From Ruminococcaceae bacterium AB4001 (lineage in GTDB: Bacteria > Bacillota > Clostridia > Saccharofermentanales > Saccharofermentanaceae): DNA of 64,000 bases. Both the position numbers and the translations under genes were made by a program. Location: assembly GCA_000621765.1 (NCBI GenBank), contig JHXJ01000007.1, forward strand, positions 62,001-126,000, in the 5' to 3' direction. Below, in pieces: positions 1 through 8,842 of this stretch. The notes below the pieces were generated by a model. It searched no databases. It was given only the letters and a program-made list of their open reading frames with translations, and was not told the origin of the DNA. The first letter of the stretch is position 1. Every line of letters begins with the position of its first letter.

Positions 1-1
1 T

Positions 2-1270
2 CCCGGACAGTGCCTTGAAGGTGATTCTTACATTTACGGTAAGGGCATGTGGGCTCCCTGCATCAGATATCACGACGGCACGTTCTATGTGGCGTTTTCT
101 TCAAATGACATGGATAAGACATACCTGTTCAGGTCAAAGGATCTGAAAGGCCCATGGAGCAGAAGTGAGATAAAGGGCTTCTATCACGATCTGTCATTGC
201 TTTTCGATAACGGTAAGGCATATGTGGTATATGGAAATACCGACATCCATCTGACTGAATTAAATGCTGAACTGACTGGTCCCAAAGAGGGCGGACTTGA
301 CCGCGTGATCGCTGATGACAGCGGAAATCCGATGCTCGGACTTGAAGGCTCGCACATTTATAAGATCGGTTCTAAGTACTATCTTTTCATGATCCATTCG
401 CTCAGGGAGCGTTGGAGAAGAGTTGAAGCGCTGTATGTTTCAGACAGCCTTGAAGGCGAATTTACCGGATGCGATATTTTCGATAACGATCTTGGTATCA
501 GGGATTCCGGAATCGCGCAGGGCGGCTATGTTGAAGGCCCATTGGGCTGTCACATGATAATGTTCCAGGACAGCGGTGCAGTAGGAAGGCTTCCTGTCGT
601 CGTACCGTTTGAGTTTAAAGACGGTATGCCGGTCTTCGATGAAGAAAACACTGTTGAAGAATGTGAGCTGTGTGGCCTTTGCGGCTGCGATGATTTCATC
701 GACGGATATAAAGACTTCTGGCAGTTCAACCATGAACCGGATATGAGCCTTGTCAGCTTTGATAAGGGATTCCACATCACCACTGATAAAGTCAGCATGA
801 ACCTCTTCCATGCCAAAAATACACTGACTCAAAAGATCGAAGGTCCCGTAAGAAGCGCGGTCGTAACCGTCGATGCAAGCGGCATTAACAACGGGGATTA
901 TGCAGGCCTTTCTGCGTTCCAGGGAGATTACGCCTTTGTCGGTGTTACGAAGGATGACACAGGGTTTTACGCCGTCATGCTGAGCAATACGAGTAAGGGC
1001 GGACCGTGGGATCTTAGCGAAGAAGCCGGCGTAACAGAAGAACGCATCAGCATAAGCGAAAGTAAGCTTACGGTTAAAGTCGAATGCGATTTCAACCAAG
1101 ATACTGCGACCTGCTGCATCAAGACCGCAGACGGCTTCAGGCAGATCGGCACGTCTCACGGTCTCCGTTTCAGACTTGATCACTTTACCGGCTGCAGGTT
1201 CGCTCTGTCATGTTTCTCGACTGAGGCAGCAGGCGGTTGCGCGGTGTTCAACGATTTTGTGGTGGAGTGA
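2..1270 (+). CDS. Glycoside hydrolase family 43 enzyme, 5'-truncated
   Basis: The reading frame is open back to base 2, and the residues before the first Met (base 47) fit the family, so the gene begins outside the window. The N-terminal two thirds look like a five-bladed GH43 domain: GMWAPCIRYHDGTFYVAFS, then EGSHIYKIGSKYYLF and a later YVEGPLGCH segment. From about residue 235 the FWQFNHEP motif starts a concanavalin-like beta-sandwich of the kind found at the C-terminus of GH43 beta-xylosidases. GH43 enzymes cleave beta-xylosides or alpha-arabinosides from plant hemicellulose. No signal peptide can be judged because the N-terminus is missing. Substrate is not decidable here. A GH3 enzyme and xylose isomerase elsewhere in the window fit a hemicellulose-using cell. 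Confidence 0.85.
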   Translation, partial: PGQCLEGDSYIYGKGMWAPCIRYHDGTFYVAFSSNDMDKTYLFRSKDLKGPWSRSEIKGFYHDLSLLFDNGKAYVVYGNTDIHLTELNAELTGPKEGGLDRVIADDSGNPMLGLEGSHIYKIGSKYYLFMIHSLRERWRRVEALYVSDSLEGEFTGCDIFDNDLGIRDSGIAQGGYVEGPLGCHMIMFQDSGAVGRLPVVVPFEFKDGMPVFDEENTVEECELCGLCGCDDFIDGYKDFWQFNHEPDMSLVSFDKGFHITTDKVSMNLFHAKNTLTQKIEGPVRSAVVTVDASGINNGDYAGLSAFQGDYAFVGVTKDDTGFYAVMLSNTSKGGPWDLSEEAGVTEERISISESKLTVKVECDFNQDTATCCIKTADGFRQIGTSHGLRFRLDHFTGCRFALSCFSTEAAGGCAVFNDFVVE

Positions 1271-1385
1271 TAAACTTTCCGATTGTTTATTCACTAAGCA
1301 CTTTGTTTTCGGTTTTTCGAAAATAATACAATCACTTTTTTCATATAGACATTTTTTGATTGTCTTCATATGTGAGACCCATTCG

Positions 1386-1430
1386 CGAAAAAAAGGGTGC
1401 TGCCCGGCGAATCCGCCTTTACAGCACCCC
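1386..1430. terminator. Bidirectional intrinsic terminator
   Basis: Stem GGGTGCTG (1395-1402) pairs with CAGCACCC (1422-1429), with an inner GGCG/CGCC hairpin. A-rich sequence lies on the left and a T run follows on the right (TTTTT at 1436), so it can end transcription of both converging genes. The rest of the 1271-1462 gap is AT-rich with no gene seen. Confidence 0.75.
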
Positions 1431-1462
1431 AATAGTTTTTCTTTGAGTTTCTAAAGTTTATA

Positions 1463-2698
1463 TCAGTGGCCGAATCCGCCTCTTCCGTCAGGGTTTCCCA
1501 TTCCGTCCGGTCCTCCATTTCCGCCGAAGCCGCCTCCGCCCATGAACTGGTTAGTAATTGTATCTGTTTCCTCACCGTTTACTATTAACGTGCCGCCAGT
1601 GTATTCACAGTCTCCGTCGTAATCAAAGGGCGACTGTGCTGTTATGTTAAGCGTTCCGCCATTGATGTAGAGATTGCCGTTGGAATCGATAGCGTCAGTG
1701 TCTCCGCTGCCCATTGATATCGTGACCTCGCCGCCGTTAATTGTGCAGGAGGGAGTATAAGAAGATGACTTTTTGGCTGCGTTGATACCGTCATCGGAAG
1801 CGCTTATATCTAATGTTCCTTCGTTGATCGTTATCACGGTTGCTTCCATGCCCTCGGCTGCTGTTATCTTTATGCTGCCGTCTTCGATCGTCAGATATGA
1901 AGTTGCGTGTATACCGTCGTCAGCGGCATTGATTTCGACCGTTCCGCCCGAGATCGTAATGTATCCCAATGTGTCATCGTCTTCGTTCTCTGCATGGAGA
2001 CCGTCGTTGCAGTTCTTGATCGTAATATTGCCGTCTGACATTAGGATAGAATCATTAGCCTCAAAACCGCTCTTAACGCAGTCTATTACATATGTGCCGC
2101 CTGTGATCTTAAGGTCATCTTTGCAGCTGACGGCGTTTTTGGTTGAATTGATGTTAAGAGTTCCTTCGCCGTTTAATACGAGATCGTCTTTGGAGAAGAT
2201 GACCGCATCGGTATTTGTGTCTCCGTCAGGCTGGAACTCGCCTGTTACTTTTAATGTGTTCTCCGAACCGGAAACAGTAGTTACTAACACTTTGTCTGCA
2301 CTTACTACATAGATGCATGGTGAGTCGGTATTAGTGATAGATACTCTGTCTAAGACCAGCTGGACCTTAGCGTCATCATCTGCGTCGATCCTGACAGTTA
2401 CTTCAGAAGCGGTCCCTGTCAGCACATAAGTGCCTTCCCCGGTAATGCTTATGTCTTCGTTATCTTTGACCTGAATGGTTGTAGCGTCCGTTGTGTCCAC
2501 CGTCTGTTCAAGATCCCTGTCTGTAAAAGACGAGCCGGTGTTATAAGACTGGTTCACTACTGTTGATTCTTCCGAAACAGTCTGAGAAGTCTGTGCTTCG
2601 GCTGAGCTCTCTGCCGTGGTAACCGTATTTAACGAGCAGGCCGCGATAGATAGCGAGAAAGCCAGAGCCAGTCCTGCAATCAATAACTTCTTTTTCAT
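1463..2698 (-). CDS. Carbohydrate-binding beta-helix lipoprotein (Cthe_2159-like)
   Basis: The start is the ATG at 2698: GGAGG lies 8 nt upstream, and it begins the lipoprotein signal MKKKLLIAGLALAFSLSIAA followed by Cys (lipobox AAC). An upstream in-frame ATG at 2728 has no ribosome site. The 411-aa product has a Ser/Thr-rich linker, then repeated GGT(V/Y/L)xI-type turns with Asp-rich stretches such as CNDGLHAENEDDD and SASDDGINAA. This is the repetitive parallel beta-helix pattern of the Cthe_2159-type carbohydrate-binding family, known to bind acidic sugars and cellulose with calcium. The tail is Gly-rich (GGGGFGGNGGPDG). It is probably anchored outside the membrane. Family call fairly firm; ligand unknown. 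Confidence 0.72.
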   Translation of the reverse strand: MKKKLLIAGLALAFSLSIAACSLNTVTTAESSAEAQTSQTVSEESTVVNQSYNTGSSFTDRDLEQTVDTTDATTIQVKDNEDISITGEGTYVLTGTASEVTVRIDADDDAKVQLVLDRVSITNTDSPCIYVVSADKVLVTTVSGSENTLKVTGEFQPDGDTNTDAVIFSKDDLVLNGEGTLNINSTKNAVSCKDDLKITGGTYVIDCVKSGFEANDSILMSDGNITIKNCNDGLHAENEDDDTLGYITISGGTVEINAADDGIHATSYLTIEDGSIKITAAEGMEATVITINEGTLDISASDDGINAAKKSSSYTPSCTINGGEVTISMGSGDTDAIDSNGNLYINGGTLNITAQSPFDYDGDCEYTGGTLIVNGEETDTITNQFMGGGGFGGNGGPDGMGNPDGRGGFGH

Positions 2699-2756
2699 AT
2701 TTATATCCTCCAAATTCGTGTTTTTCATCTGGTTGTTACGGTAATGATATTTCCTA

Positions 2757-2777
2757 AACTTAAAATGAACTTAAAAC
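2757..2777 (-). promoter_or_regulatory. Two 11-bp-spaced direct repeats upstream of the lipoprotein gene
   Basis: AACTTAAAAT (2757-2766) and AACTTAAAAC (2768-2777) are direct repeats with an 11-bp period, about 60-80 bp upstream of the minus-strand start at 2698. Such spacing is typical of OmpR/PhoB-type response-regulator sites. No regulator gene is adjacent. The remaining 2700-2990 gap is AT-rich, with nothing else recognised. Confidence 0.35.
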
Positions 2778-2990
2778 TGGAGAGAAAAGATTTTATTGGT
2801 CAATTGCCCCGGTTAATATATGCCTTATTTCGCTTATTAAGACAATAATTTGCATTATTGTTCGATTTTGTTTTTAAGCCCTAAAATTCCCTTTAAATTT
2901 ATAAAATTTGGGCTACCATTGTTTTTAATCCAGTGCTTTGCAAGGTGGTTGCGTTGTCTTGCGGCACAATAGTTCAGAAAGGAAAAATAT

Positions 2991-4304
2991 ATGAAGACAG
3001 GTTCCAAGTTTTTCAAAAAGATCATGGTCATGCTGTTAACTATGGTCCTTGTAGGGACAATGTGCCCCCTCGTTGTATCGGCTGCGGGAAAGGACTATAC
3101 AACTGCTAAGACTGTAACATTTGATAAGAAGGTCTCCGGCGAATTGACAGCGAGCAATACTCTTGACTGGTATAAGATCGTTTTACCGTCAGCTGGTGAG
3201 CTTACCATTAATGCTCAGGCGAATATCCAGTATGTAAGATATATGTTTTATTCCGGAGACTCAGCAGAGACCCAGCTTGAAAGTAAGTACTTTGAGTGGG
3301 ATGAAGTTTCTGAGTACAGTAACAAAACAAGTAAAGTAAGATTAGCTGCAGGAACATACTATTTCCGTGTAAGTGTATATACAGGTAGTACTGCCGTTAC
3401 ATATGGTACTTATAATTTTAAGGCTTCTTTTACGAGCGCAAATGAGTCAATCAAAGAGAAGATCAATGGCATCAACAACACCTTTAAAACAGCAAGTGCT
3501 ATTTCGGTAAATAAACAGTACACCGGTCAGTTGTCTGTTAACGATGACAAGGACTATTACAAGTTTGAGATCACATCTGATACTGAGGTTGTGATCAAAG
3601 CAACATACTATATGGAATATGTTAATTTCTATTTATATGATGCTGATGGCACAAAGTTGAAAGACTTTTGGGGTTATTGGGATTCCAGTGCTCAATCGAG
3701 GCAAGTAACGATTACAAAGACTTTATCTAAAGGTACATATTATTTTGTTGCTACACGTTACATGGGTTGGAGCGGTTTGTATGATTTCAAGGTAATCGTT
3801 AATACATCCGGCTGGCAGCAGGATTCCCGTGGCTGGTGGTATCAGAATTCTGATGGTACTTACCCCAAGAACACATGGCAGGAAATCGATTCCAAGTGGT
3901 ATTACTTTGATGCTTCCGGTTATATTGTTACCGGTTGGAAGCAGCTTGGCGGCAAGTGGTATTTCTTCAATACGAGCGGCCAGATGCAGACCGGTTGGGT
4001 AAGCACAGGCGGCAAGTGGTATTACTTCGATAAGAGCGGCGTAATGCAGACCGGCTGGGTAAGCGTAAGCGGCAAGTGGTATTACCTTAATTCCGACGGC
4101 TCCATGGCATCCAGAGAGTATATCCAGGGTTATTGGATCAATGGTGACGGTTCCTGGACCTATCAGTACATTGCTTCCTGGAGAAAGGACAATACCGGCT
4201 GGTGGTATGGCGATACTTCAGGCTGGTACGCACATAATCAGTCTCTTAAGATCGACGGAAAGGTTTACAAATTTGACGCTCAGGGATACTGCACAAATCC
4301 TTAA
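2991..4304 (+). CDS. Secreted protein with PPC-like domains and choline-binding-type wall repeats
   Basis: 437 aa. Residues 1-32 form a signal peptide (basic MKTGSKFFKK, hydrophobic core, cleavage near VSA-AG). Two beta-sandwich units follow (about 35-150 and 160-270), each with the TxDWYK/DYYKFEI and GTYYFxV pattern of bacterial pre-peptidase C-terminal (PPC) domains. Residues 275-437 are aromatic repeats (GGKWYYFDKSGVMQTGWVS and relatives), the CW_binding_1 type that holds proteins to teichoic acid or glucan. There is no catalytic domain, so this is probably a surface adhesin or scaffold. The ribosome site AAAGGAAAA lies just before the ATG. Confidence 0.8.
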   Translation: MKTGSKFFKKIMVMLLTMVLVGTMCPLVVSAAGKDYTTAKTVTFDKKVSGELTASNTLDWYKIVLPSAGELTINAQANIQYVRYMFYSGDSAETQLESKYFEWDEVSEYSNKTSKVRLAAGTYYFRVSVYTGSTAVTYGTYNFKASFTSANESIKEKINGINNTFKTASAISVNKQYTGQLSVNDDKDYYKFEITSDTEVVIKATYYMEYVNFYLYDADGTKLKDFWGYWDSSAQSRQVTITKTLSKGTYYFVATRYMGWSGLYDFKVIVNTSGWQQDSRGWWYQNSDGTYPKNTWQEIDSKWYYFDASGYIVTGWKQLGGKWYFFNTSGQMQTGWVSTGGKWYYFDKSGVMQTGWVSVSGKWYYLNSDGSMASREYIQGYWINGDGSWTYQYIASWRKDNTGWWYGDTSGWYAHNQSLKIDGKVYKFDAQGYCTNP

Positions 4305-4431
4305 GTGATTTTCCGATAATCGGATCCGGCTCAAATCTGACGGGGGTTCTCAAGTTAATTGGGGACCCCTGATTCATAAATGTTATAATGTGTCCGTTTC
4401 AAAACTGTACTAATAGAAAAGATATATCTGA

Positions 4432-5082
4432 ATGAAGTTCAAACTTGATAAAAAGAGAATACTGATCTGCTTTCTTGCCGTTCTCGGAATGGGATTCTTT
4501 CTGTCGTTCCTGATGTTATGCGGACTGGGCACGGATCCGTGTTCTTTCATGAATAAAGCCATCGCCACAAAGATAGGAATGCTTTTCGGTACATGGCAGC
4601 TGATAATCAATGCTGTGATGCTGGTAATCGTATTGCTGTGGGACCGCTCGAGCCTCGGCTTCGGAACGATATTCAACATGGTCCTTGTAGGGTATTATGT
4701 GGATTTTTTCGACTGGGTATGGAGCAAGACGATCCCTGCTCACATATTCACAGACGCGGCTACCAGATGGCCCATCTTTATCGCTGCATTGTTCTGTTTT
4801 ATTGTCAGCGCTGCTTTCTACATCAATTCAGATATGGGTGTTGCTCCTTATGATGCACTCCCTAAGATCATTACCGAAAAGGTGTCAGGGCGCTTTCCGA
4901 AGTTCCCTAAGATGCTTGTGCGTATGGCATGGGATTTTTCCGCGATCGTTGTCGGTGTCTTTGTTGGGGGAATACCGGTTCCGGGTGTTATACTGATGGC
5001 ATTATTCCTTGGCCCTGCGATAAGCTTTATCGGAAAGATCTTTTTCGGCAGGAAGAAGGCAGAACCAAAAAGCCCTGTGTAA
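4432..5082 (+). CDS. YczE/YitT-type integral membrane protein
   Basis: 216 aa with about five hydrophobic segments starting at residue 8. The sequence GLGTDPCSFMNKAIA and a second half-repeat MGVAPYDALPKIITEK match the YczE/YyaS/YitT membrane family (the GxDP and GxxPYD turns). Function in this family is poorly known; B. subtilis YczE influences surfactin regulation. A -10-like TATAAT is present at 4384-4389. It is followed 20 nt later by the lipoprotein gene at 5103, so the two may be co-transcribed. Confidence 0.7.
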   Translation: MKFKLDKKRILICFLAVLGMGFFLSFLMLCGLGTDPCSFMNKAIATKIGMLFGTWQLIINAVMLVIVLLWDRSSLGFGTIFNMVLVGYYVDFFDWVWSKTIPAHIFTDAATRWPIFIAALFCFIVSAAFYINSDMGVAPYDALPKIITEKVSGRFPKFPKMLVRMAWDFSAIVVGVFVGGIPVPGVILMALFLGPAISFIGKIFFGRKKAEPKSPV

Positions 5083-5102
5083 TTGTTTTACGGAGATCGT
5101 TT

Positions 5103-5747
5103 ATGTTTAAGGCATTTAACCGGATATCAGTTTGTGTGCTCCTGCTCGCTATGTGCATGCTTACTTCATGCATTTCAATATCTGGCAGAAACGATCCGAC
5201 AAATAAGCCGAGGGAGACAGCTTTGTACCCGAAACCGGAAGGCAGTGACACAGTCCAGACATCAGATGTGACAACAACTGAGACCGGTAATGGCGAGTAT
5301 GTTTTCAACAGGGATGACTGGAATGTCAACGAGTATGAGGACTATGGTTTAAAGTATATCCAGATACATAATTCCGGCAGGCATGGAAGACAAAGTGAGA
5401 TCGACTACATTTTCGTAAAGGTATACGAAAACGAAGAAGACTCCAAGAAGGCCTACAAGGAGTACTACAATAAGTCCAAAGACTACGATAAAGGACACTG
5501 GGAAGAGGGCGACAACTGGTTCATCTCTGACGAGTGGGGTGTTATGGATGCTTCTATCGTCTGGATGGTGTACAGGGAAGGCAACATGCTGATCATTGCG
5601 GATCTTGCCTTTAACGGTAATTGGATCGTCTATGGTGAAAATGCTTCTTCGGATGGTCCGGAGCCTACGGAATCAACATTTAAGGGATACATATTAAATA
5701 ACGTTCCCGCTATAAAAGAATTTATGGAAGAACACTTTTTGAAGTAA
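5103..5747 (+). CDS. Hypothetical lipoprotein
   Basis: 214 aa. The ATG at 5103 is chosen because it begins a lipoprotein signal (MFKAFNRISVCVLLLAMCML then TSC, lipobox LTSC); the longer reading frame upstream overlaps the previous gene and has no signal. A Thr/Pro-rich linker (residues 25-60) leads to an acidic globular domain with many Tyr, Asp and Glu (NVNEYEDYGLKY, VKVYENEEDSKKAYKEYY). No known family recognised. Probably exported and membrane-anchored. Confidence 0.65.
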   Translation: MFKAFNRISVCVLLLAMCMLTSCISISGRNDPTNKPRETALYPKPEGSDTVQTSDVTTTETGNGEYVFNRDDWNVNEYEDYGLKYIQIHNSGRHGRQSEIDYIFVKVYENEEDSKKAYKEYYNKSKDYDKGHWEEGDNWFISDEWGVMDASIVWMVYREGNMLIIADLAFNGNWIVYGENASSDGPEPTESTFKGYILNNVPAIKEFMEEHFLK

Positions 5748-5798
5748 TCACAAGATTGATATAATCGAAGTGTAGTTGGGCTTTTTTCGGGACGGATA

Positions 5799-7667
5799 TT
5801 GGGGAAACAAGTGGCTTATCTTAAGAGTTATTCATGTCCTAAGTGCGGAAGCTTTTTGGAGGTCGACAGAGATCAGGATGAATTCGATTGTCCTTTCTGC
5901 GGCAGCCATTACGATGCGGTAGCTTTTCACGGAAAAGATCTCGTAGAGCAGGCCAAGGAACTGATCCTGAAGAAAGACTTCAAGTCTGCAAGAGAAAAGT
6001 ATGAATACCTCTTATCCAGGAAGCCGGGCGATACAGATTTCCTTTACGGTTATGCCTGTGCGGTCGGTGAAGTGTCTTCGCTGGATTATTTCTACGATCC
6101 GAAGAAGAGCAGTCCCAAACTCCTGAATCTTCTAAGAAACGATCCCAGATATGCTACAGGACCTGCCGCGCCTTATTATGCAAAGCTGGCTGAGATGTTT
6201 GCTATTTCCAATAAGTCTGCTGAACTGGCTGCAAGAAAACGCAAACTTGAAACTGATTCGAAAGAAGGTATCACCAAGATCAGCAGGGAAAGAGAGTTTA
6301 ACGGCTTTGGTCTGGCGATCTATCTGATCTTTCATTTCATTTTCGGTTCCATATTTGTATCGCTTTTTTATCCGGTTTTCGGGCTATGGGTTTTTGCAGC
6401 ATACTTTATTATTCCGGGTATCGTGTGTCCGGTCGTATATAAGATCTATCAGATTCAGGACAGGAAGAAAGAGCCTGAATATGCGGAAAGGCTTGCTCCT
6501 TTTTATGCGATGAAGAAGGAAGCGAACGAACTGAAAAAAGAGATAGATAATCTTGAAGATGAGTATGAGAAAGCCTTGAAGGAGATACGAGGTCTTAAGC
6601 CTGAACTCGGAGCGGTTTCGTCGCCTGCAGTTAAGCCTAATGTTCCCCAAAAGAATGATATTAATCCTGATCCGGAAAAGACTGTAGTATGCAAAAAATG
6701 CGGCGCTGACCTGGTCTTAGATAAGGAACAGAAACTCTATGTGTGCAATCACTGCGGCGTCTCTTATGATTATTCCGTCTTTGTCGGTGATCCTAAGAGC
6801 AAGGCTTTTACTGATTTCAAAAATGGTGAATACGAACTTGCGGATAAGAGATTTGCGCAGATATTGGAAGATGATCCCAGCGACTTTGATGCTAACAGAG
6901 GACGTATCCTTTGTGCCGCCGGGTGGTACGGCTTTACGCAGATCAGGCTCGGTGAGGATCTCGAAAATATTGACTGGGCTTTGTTGGAAGAACGCCTAAA
7001 TACTGCAATTGAGAATTCTGATCCCGTTAACCTTGCTTATTTCACTGAACTTAAGGAACTCATTGATATTGCCAGAGAATACTATGTGATCTGTGACTCA
7101 ATGAGAGTAGATGATCCCAAAGCCGATCTTCGCGCTCTGCTTCAGAAAAAAGCCTTGCTTCTCGATGATTATAGGGCCAAGTATCGTTCTTTTCTCGAGA
7201 AAGACAGGAAGCACCGCGCATTCTATAATGAAAACCTTGCGAATAATCCGGACAGCATGTTCGGCTACAGAATGCGCATTTTAAGCGCCGGACATTGGGA
7301 AACGATCAACTCGATAGATACTGATATTCCTTTAATTCCCGGACGCATACAGCTCATCAGGAACGTGATAGAGGAAGCCCTGGAGAACTCGACAGACGAA
7401 TACTATGAGTACTTTGAAATGTGGAACACTTTCATTGAGCTTTTCAGGGAATATGTGAAATCAAAGGCTGAACTCGACAGGCTCTGTAAGCAGGAAGAAG
7501 AATTGAGACCAAAGGCTGTAAATAACGGGCTTACGGAAAGATGGAACAGATTAGTTGATACGATTTCCGAGCATAAGAAGGGTACCGAAAAAAGCGGGAA
7601 AGAATACGGGAAGTTTTATAACAAACTGATCGAGTTTGATAAAAAACTGTTTTACGAAGATAAGTAA
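5799..7667 (+). CDS. Duplicated zinc-ribbon/TPR-like membrane-spanning protein
   Basis: 622 aa. The frame opens with TTG at 5799; GTG at 5811 is a good alternative because GGGGAAA lies just before it. Two zinc ribbons occur: CPKCG...CPFCG near residues 10-32, and CKKCG...CNHCG near residues 298-320. Each is followed by the same segment (FKSAREKYEYLLSRKPGDTDF versus YELADKRFAQILEDDPSDFD), so the protein is an internal duplication of ribbon plus TPR-like helices. A hydrophobic stretch of one or two helices lies near residues 172-212, then a coiled coil near 230-265. No known function. A possible -10 (TATAAT, 5760-5765) lies upstream. No partner gene suggests a role. Confidence 0.6.
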   Translation: MGKQVAYLKSYSCPKCGSFLEVDRDQDEFDCPFCGSHYDAVAFHGKDLVEQAKELILKKDFKSAREKYEYLLSRKPGDTDFLYGYACAVGEVSSLDYFYDPKKSSPKLLNLLRNDPRYATGPAAPYYAKLAEMFAISNKSAELAARKRKLETDSKEGITKISREREFNGFGLAIYLIFHFIFGSIFVSLFYPVFGLWVFAAYFIIPGIVCPVVYKIYQIQDRKKEPEYAERLAPFYAMKKEANELKKEIDNLEDEYEKALKEIRGLKPELGAVSSPAVKPNVPQKNDINPDPEKTVVCKKCGADLVLDKEQKLYVCNHCGVSYDYSVFVGDPKSKAFTDFKNGEYELADKRFAQILEDDPSDFDANRGRILCAAGWYGFTQIRLGEDLENIDWALLEERLNTAIENSDPVNLAYFTELKELIDIAREYYVICDSMRVDDPKADLRALLQKKALLLDDYRAKYRSFLEKDRKHRAFYNENLANNPDSMFGYRMRILSAGHWETINSIDTDIPLIPGRIQLIRNVIEEALENSTDEYYEYFEMWNTFIELFREYVKSKAELDRLCKQEEELRPKAVNNGLTERWNRLVDTISEHKKGTEKSGKEYGKFYNKLIEFDKKLFYEDK

Positions 7668-7701
7668 CTGGATTATCCCTTAAAGGCTTGCTCTGACAGA
7701 T

Positions 7702-7754
7702 TTGAAATATCCGAAAAGATTATTATAATGGAATGGTTAGCGATGACTAACCAT
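7702..7754 (+). promoter_or_regulatory. Promoter with DtxR-box-like operator for the ZIP gene
   Basis: TTGAAA (7702-7707), a 16-nt spacer and TATAAT (7724-7729) form a promoter. The operator GTTAGCGATGACTAAC (7736-7751) follows the -10 and extends by ATG/CAT to a 22-bp inverted repeat (7733-7754). A repressor here would block transcription start. The same arm sequence recurs throughout the window. Confidence 0.7.
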
Positions 7755-7806
7755 TGCGTGATAAAACATATTAAGATGTTTGTCGGTCCGGAAGGAGTGG
7801 CTATAG

Positions 7807-8589
7807 ATGGATACAAATATTCTTATCGGTATCATGATACCGTTTGTCGGCACGGCGCTGGGAGCAGCCTGTGTTTTCTTCATGAAAAAAGACTTCGGCG
7901 CGAAGGTCCAGAAGGCTCTCACGGGATTTGCAGCAGGCGTAATGGTGGCTGCTTCGATATGGAGTCTCTTGATCCCTGCTATGGAACAGACAGAGGAATA
8001 TGGAAGATTGTCTTTTCTTCCTGCATTTGTCGGTTTCTGGCTCGGTATACTTTTTCTGCTTTTGCTCGATATGGTTATCCCGCACCTGCATTTGAATTCC
8101 GAGAAGGCAGAAGGACCAAGGGCCAGATTGAAAAAGACGACGATGATGGTTCTTGCAGTTACTCTTCATAATATCCCTGAAGGTATGGCTGTAGGTGTTG
8201 TATATGCAGCCTTCATATCCGGGAATGCGCAGATCGCTGCAGGAGGAGCTCTGGCTTTGTCGCTCGGTATTGCCATCCAGAATTTCCCTGAAGGTGCCGT
8301 TGTCTCAATGCCTCTCTGCGCTGAAGGGAGGTCTAAGGGTAAAGCGTTCCTTTACGGCGTTTTATCAGGCGCTGTTGAACCTGTAGGATCAGTGCTGACG
8401 ATCCTTCTGGCAGGTCTTATAATTCCCGCGATGCCTTATCTTCTGAGCTTTGCAGCGGGAGCAATGATGTATGTCGTAGTCGAAGAACTTATCCCGGAGA
8501 TGTCATCCGGAGAGCATTCAAATATCGGAGTAATATTGTTTTCGGTAGGCTTCACGCTCATGATGGCTCTTGATGTTGCTTTAGGGTAA
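7807..8589 (+). CDS. ZIP family metal transporter
   Basis: 260 aa with eight predicted membrane segments. Helix IV carries HNIPEGMAVG and helix V carries QNFPEGAVVS, the paired metal-site signatures of ZIP permeases. The short variable loop (HLHLNSEKAEG) near residues 95-105 is His-containing, as usual. ZIP proteins import divalent metals (Zn, Fe, Mn) into the cytoplasm. The ATG at 7807 follows GGAAGGAGTGG. The operator at 7736-7751 matches those before feo and suf, so iron or manganese is a likelier cargo than zinc; this is inference from regulation. Confidence 0.88.
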   Translation: MDTNILIGIMIPFVGTALGAACVFFMKKDFGAKVQKALTGFAAGVMVAASIWSLLIPAMEQTEEYGRLSFLPAFVGFWLGILFLLLLDMVIPHLHLNSEKAEGPRARLKKTTMMVLAVTLHNIPEGMAVGVVYAAFISGNAQIAAGGALALSLGIAIQNFPEGAVVSMPLCAEGRSKGKAFLYGVLSGAVEPVGSVLTILLAGLIIPAMPYLLSFAAGAMMYVVVEELIPEMSSGEHSNIGVILFSVGFTLMMALDVALG

Positions 8590-8602
8590 CAACCATAGCC
8601 TA

Positions 8603-8631
8603 TTGACCGGGTAGGTAAGAGTTGATAAAAT
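8603..8631 (+). promoter_or_regulatory. Promoter of the cysE leader transcript
   Basis: TTGACC (8603-8608), a 17-nt spacer and TAAAAT (8626-8631) match a sigma-A promoter. It lies 14 nt after the ZIP stop and upstream of the Cys-codon leader peptide, giving an untranslated leader of roughly 200 nt before cysE. Confidence 0.6.
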
Positions 8632-8666
8632 TTTCTCATTGTAATTAAGAAATAAAGGGGAAAGAC

Positions 8667-8747
8667 ATGTCTTTTATAAGGTTTTCATGTTGTTGCTGTT
8701 GTCCGTCCAAGGGTGAATTCTTATGGGCGCCTGATGCATGCAATTAA
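8667..8747 (+). CDS. Cysteine-rich leader peptide (26 aa) of cysE attenuator
   Basis: ATG at 8667 follows a strong ribosome site (AAAGGGGAAAG). It encodes MSFIRFSCCCCCPSKGEFL, then WAPDACN and a TAA stop. Five consecutive Cys codons (8688-8702) and a sixth before the stop are the hallmark of an attenuation leader: ribosome stalling when Cys-tRNA is scarce would change folding of the RNA behind it. A terminator-like hairpin follows at 8776, and the next gene is serine acetyltransferase, the entry step of cysteine synthesis. The logic parallels trp or his leaders. Stalling itself is not shown by sequence. Confidence 0.8.
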   Translation: MSFIRFSCCCCCPSKGEFLWAPDACN

Positions 8748-8752
8748 TGTGT

Positions 8753-8816
8753 CCCCCCGAAAATATGTAAGATCCACCCGAAAGCTTTATACTATAATAG
8801 TTTTCGGGTTTTTTAT
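8753..8816 (+). terminator. Attenuator terminator upstream of cysE
   Basis: ACCCGAAA (8776-8783) pairs with TTTCGGGT (8802-8809), followed directly by a T run (TTTTTTATTT). A second copy of CCCGAAAA at 8756-8763 could pair with the same right arm, giving two competing stems. It lies between the Cys leader peptide and cysE, as expected for cysteine-dependent attenuation. Confidence 0.65.
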
Positions 8817-8842
8817 TTGTTAAATCAGAAAAGAGGCAGTTT

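Noticed and set aside
440-1183. 247-aa open frame on the minus strand inside the GH43 gene
   Set aside because: Antisense shadow of a well-recognised GH43 reading frame; no ribosome site and no family features.
8640-8842. T-box or SAM riboswitch before cysE
   Set aside because: No T-box consensus or SAM riboswitch core was seen; the Cys-codon ORF with a terminator explains the leader better.
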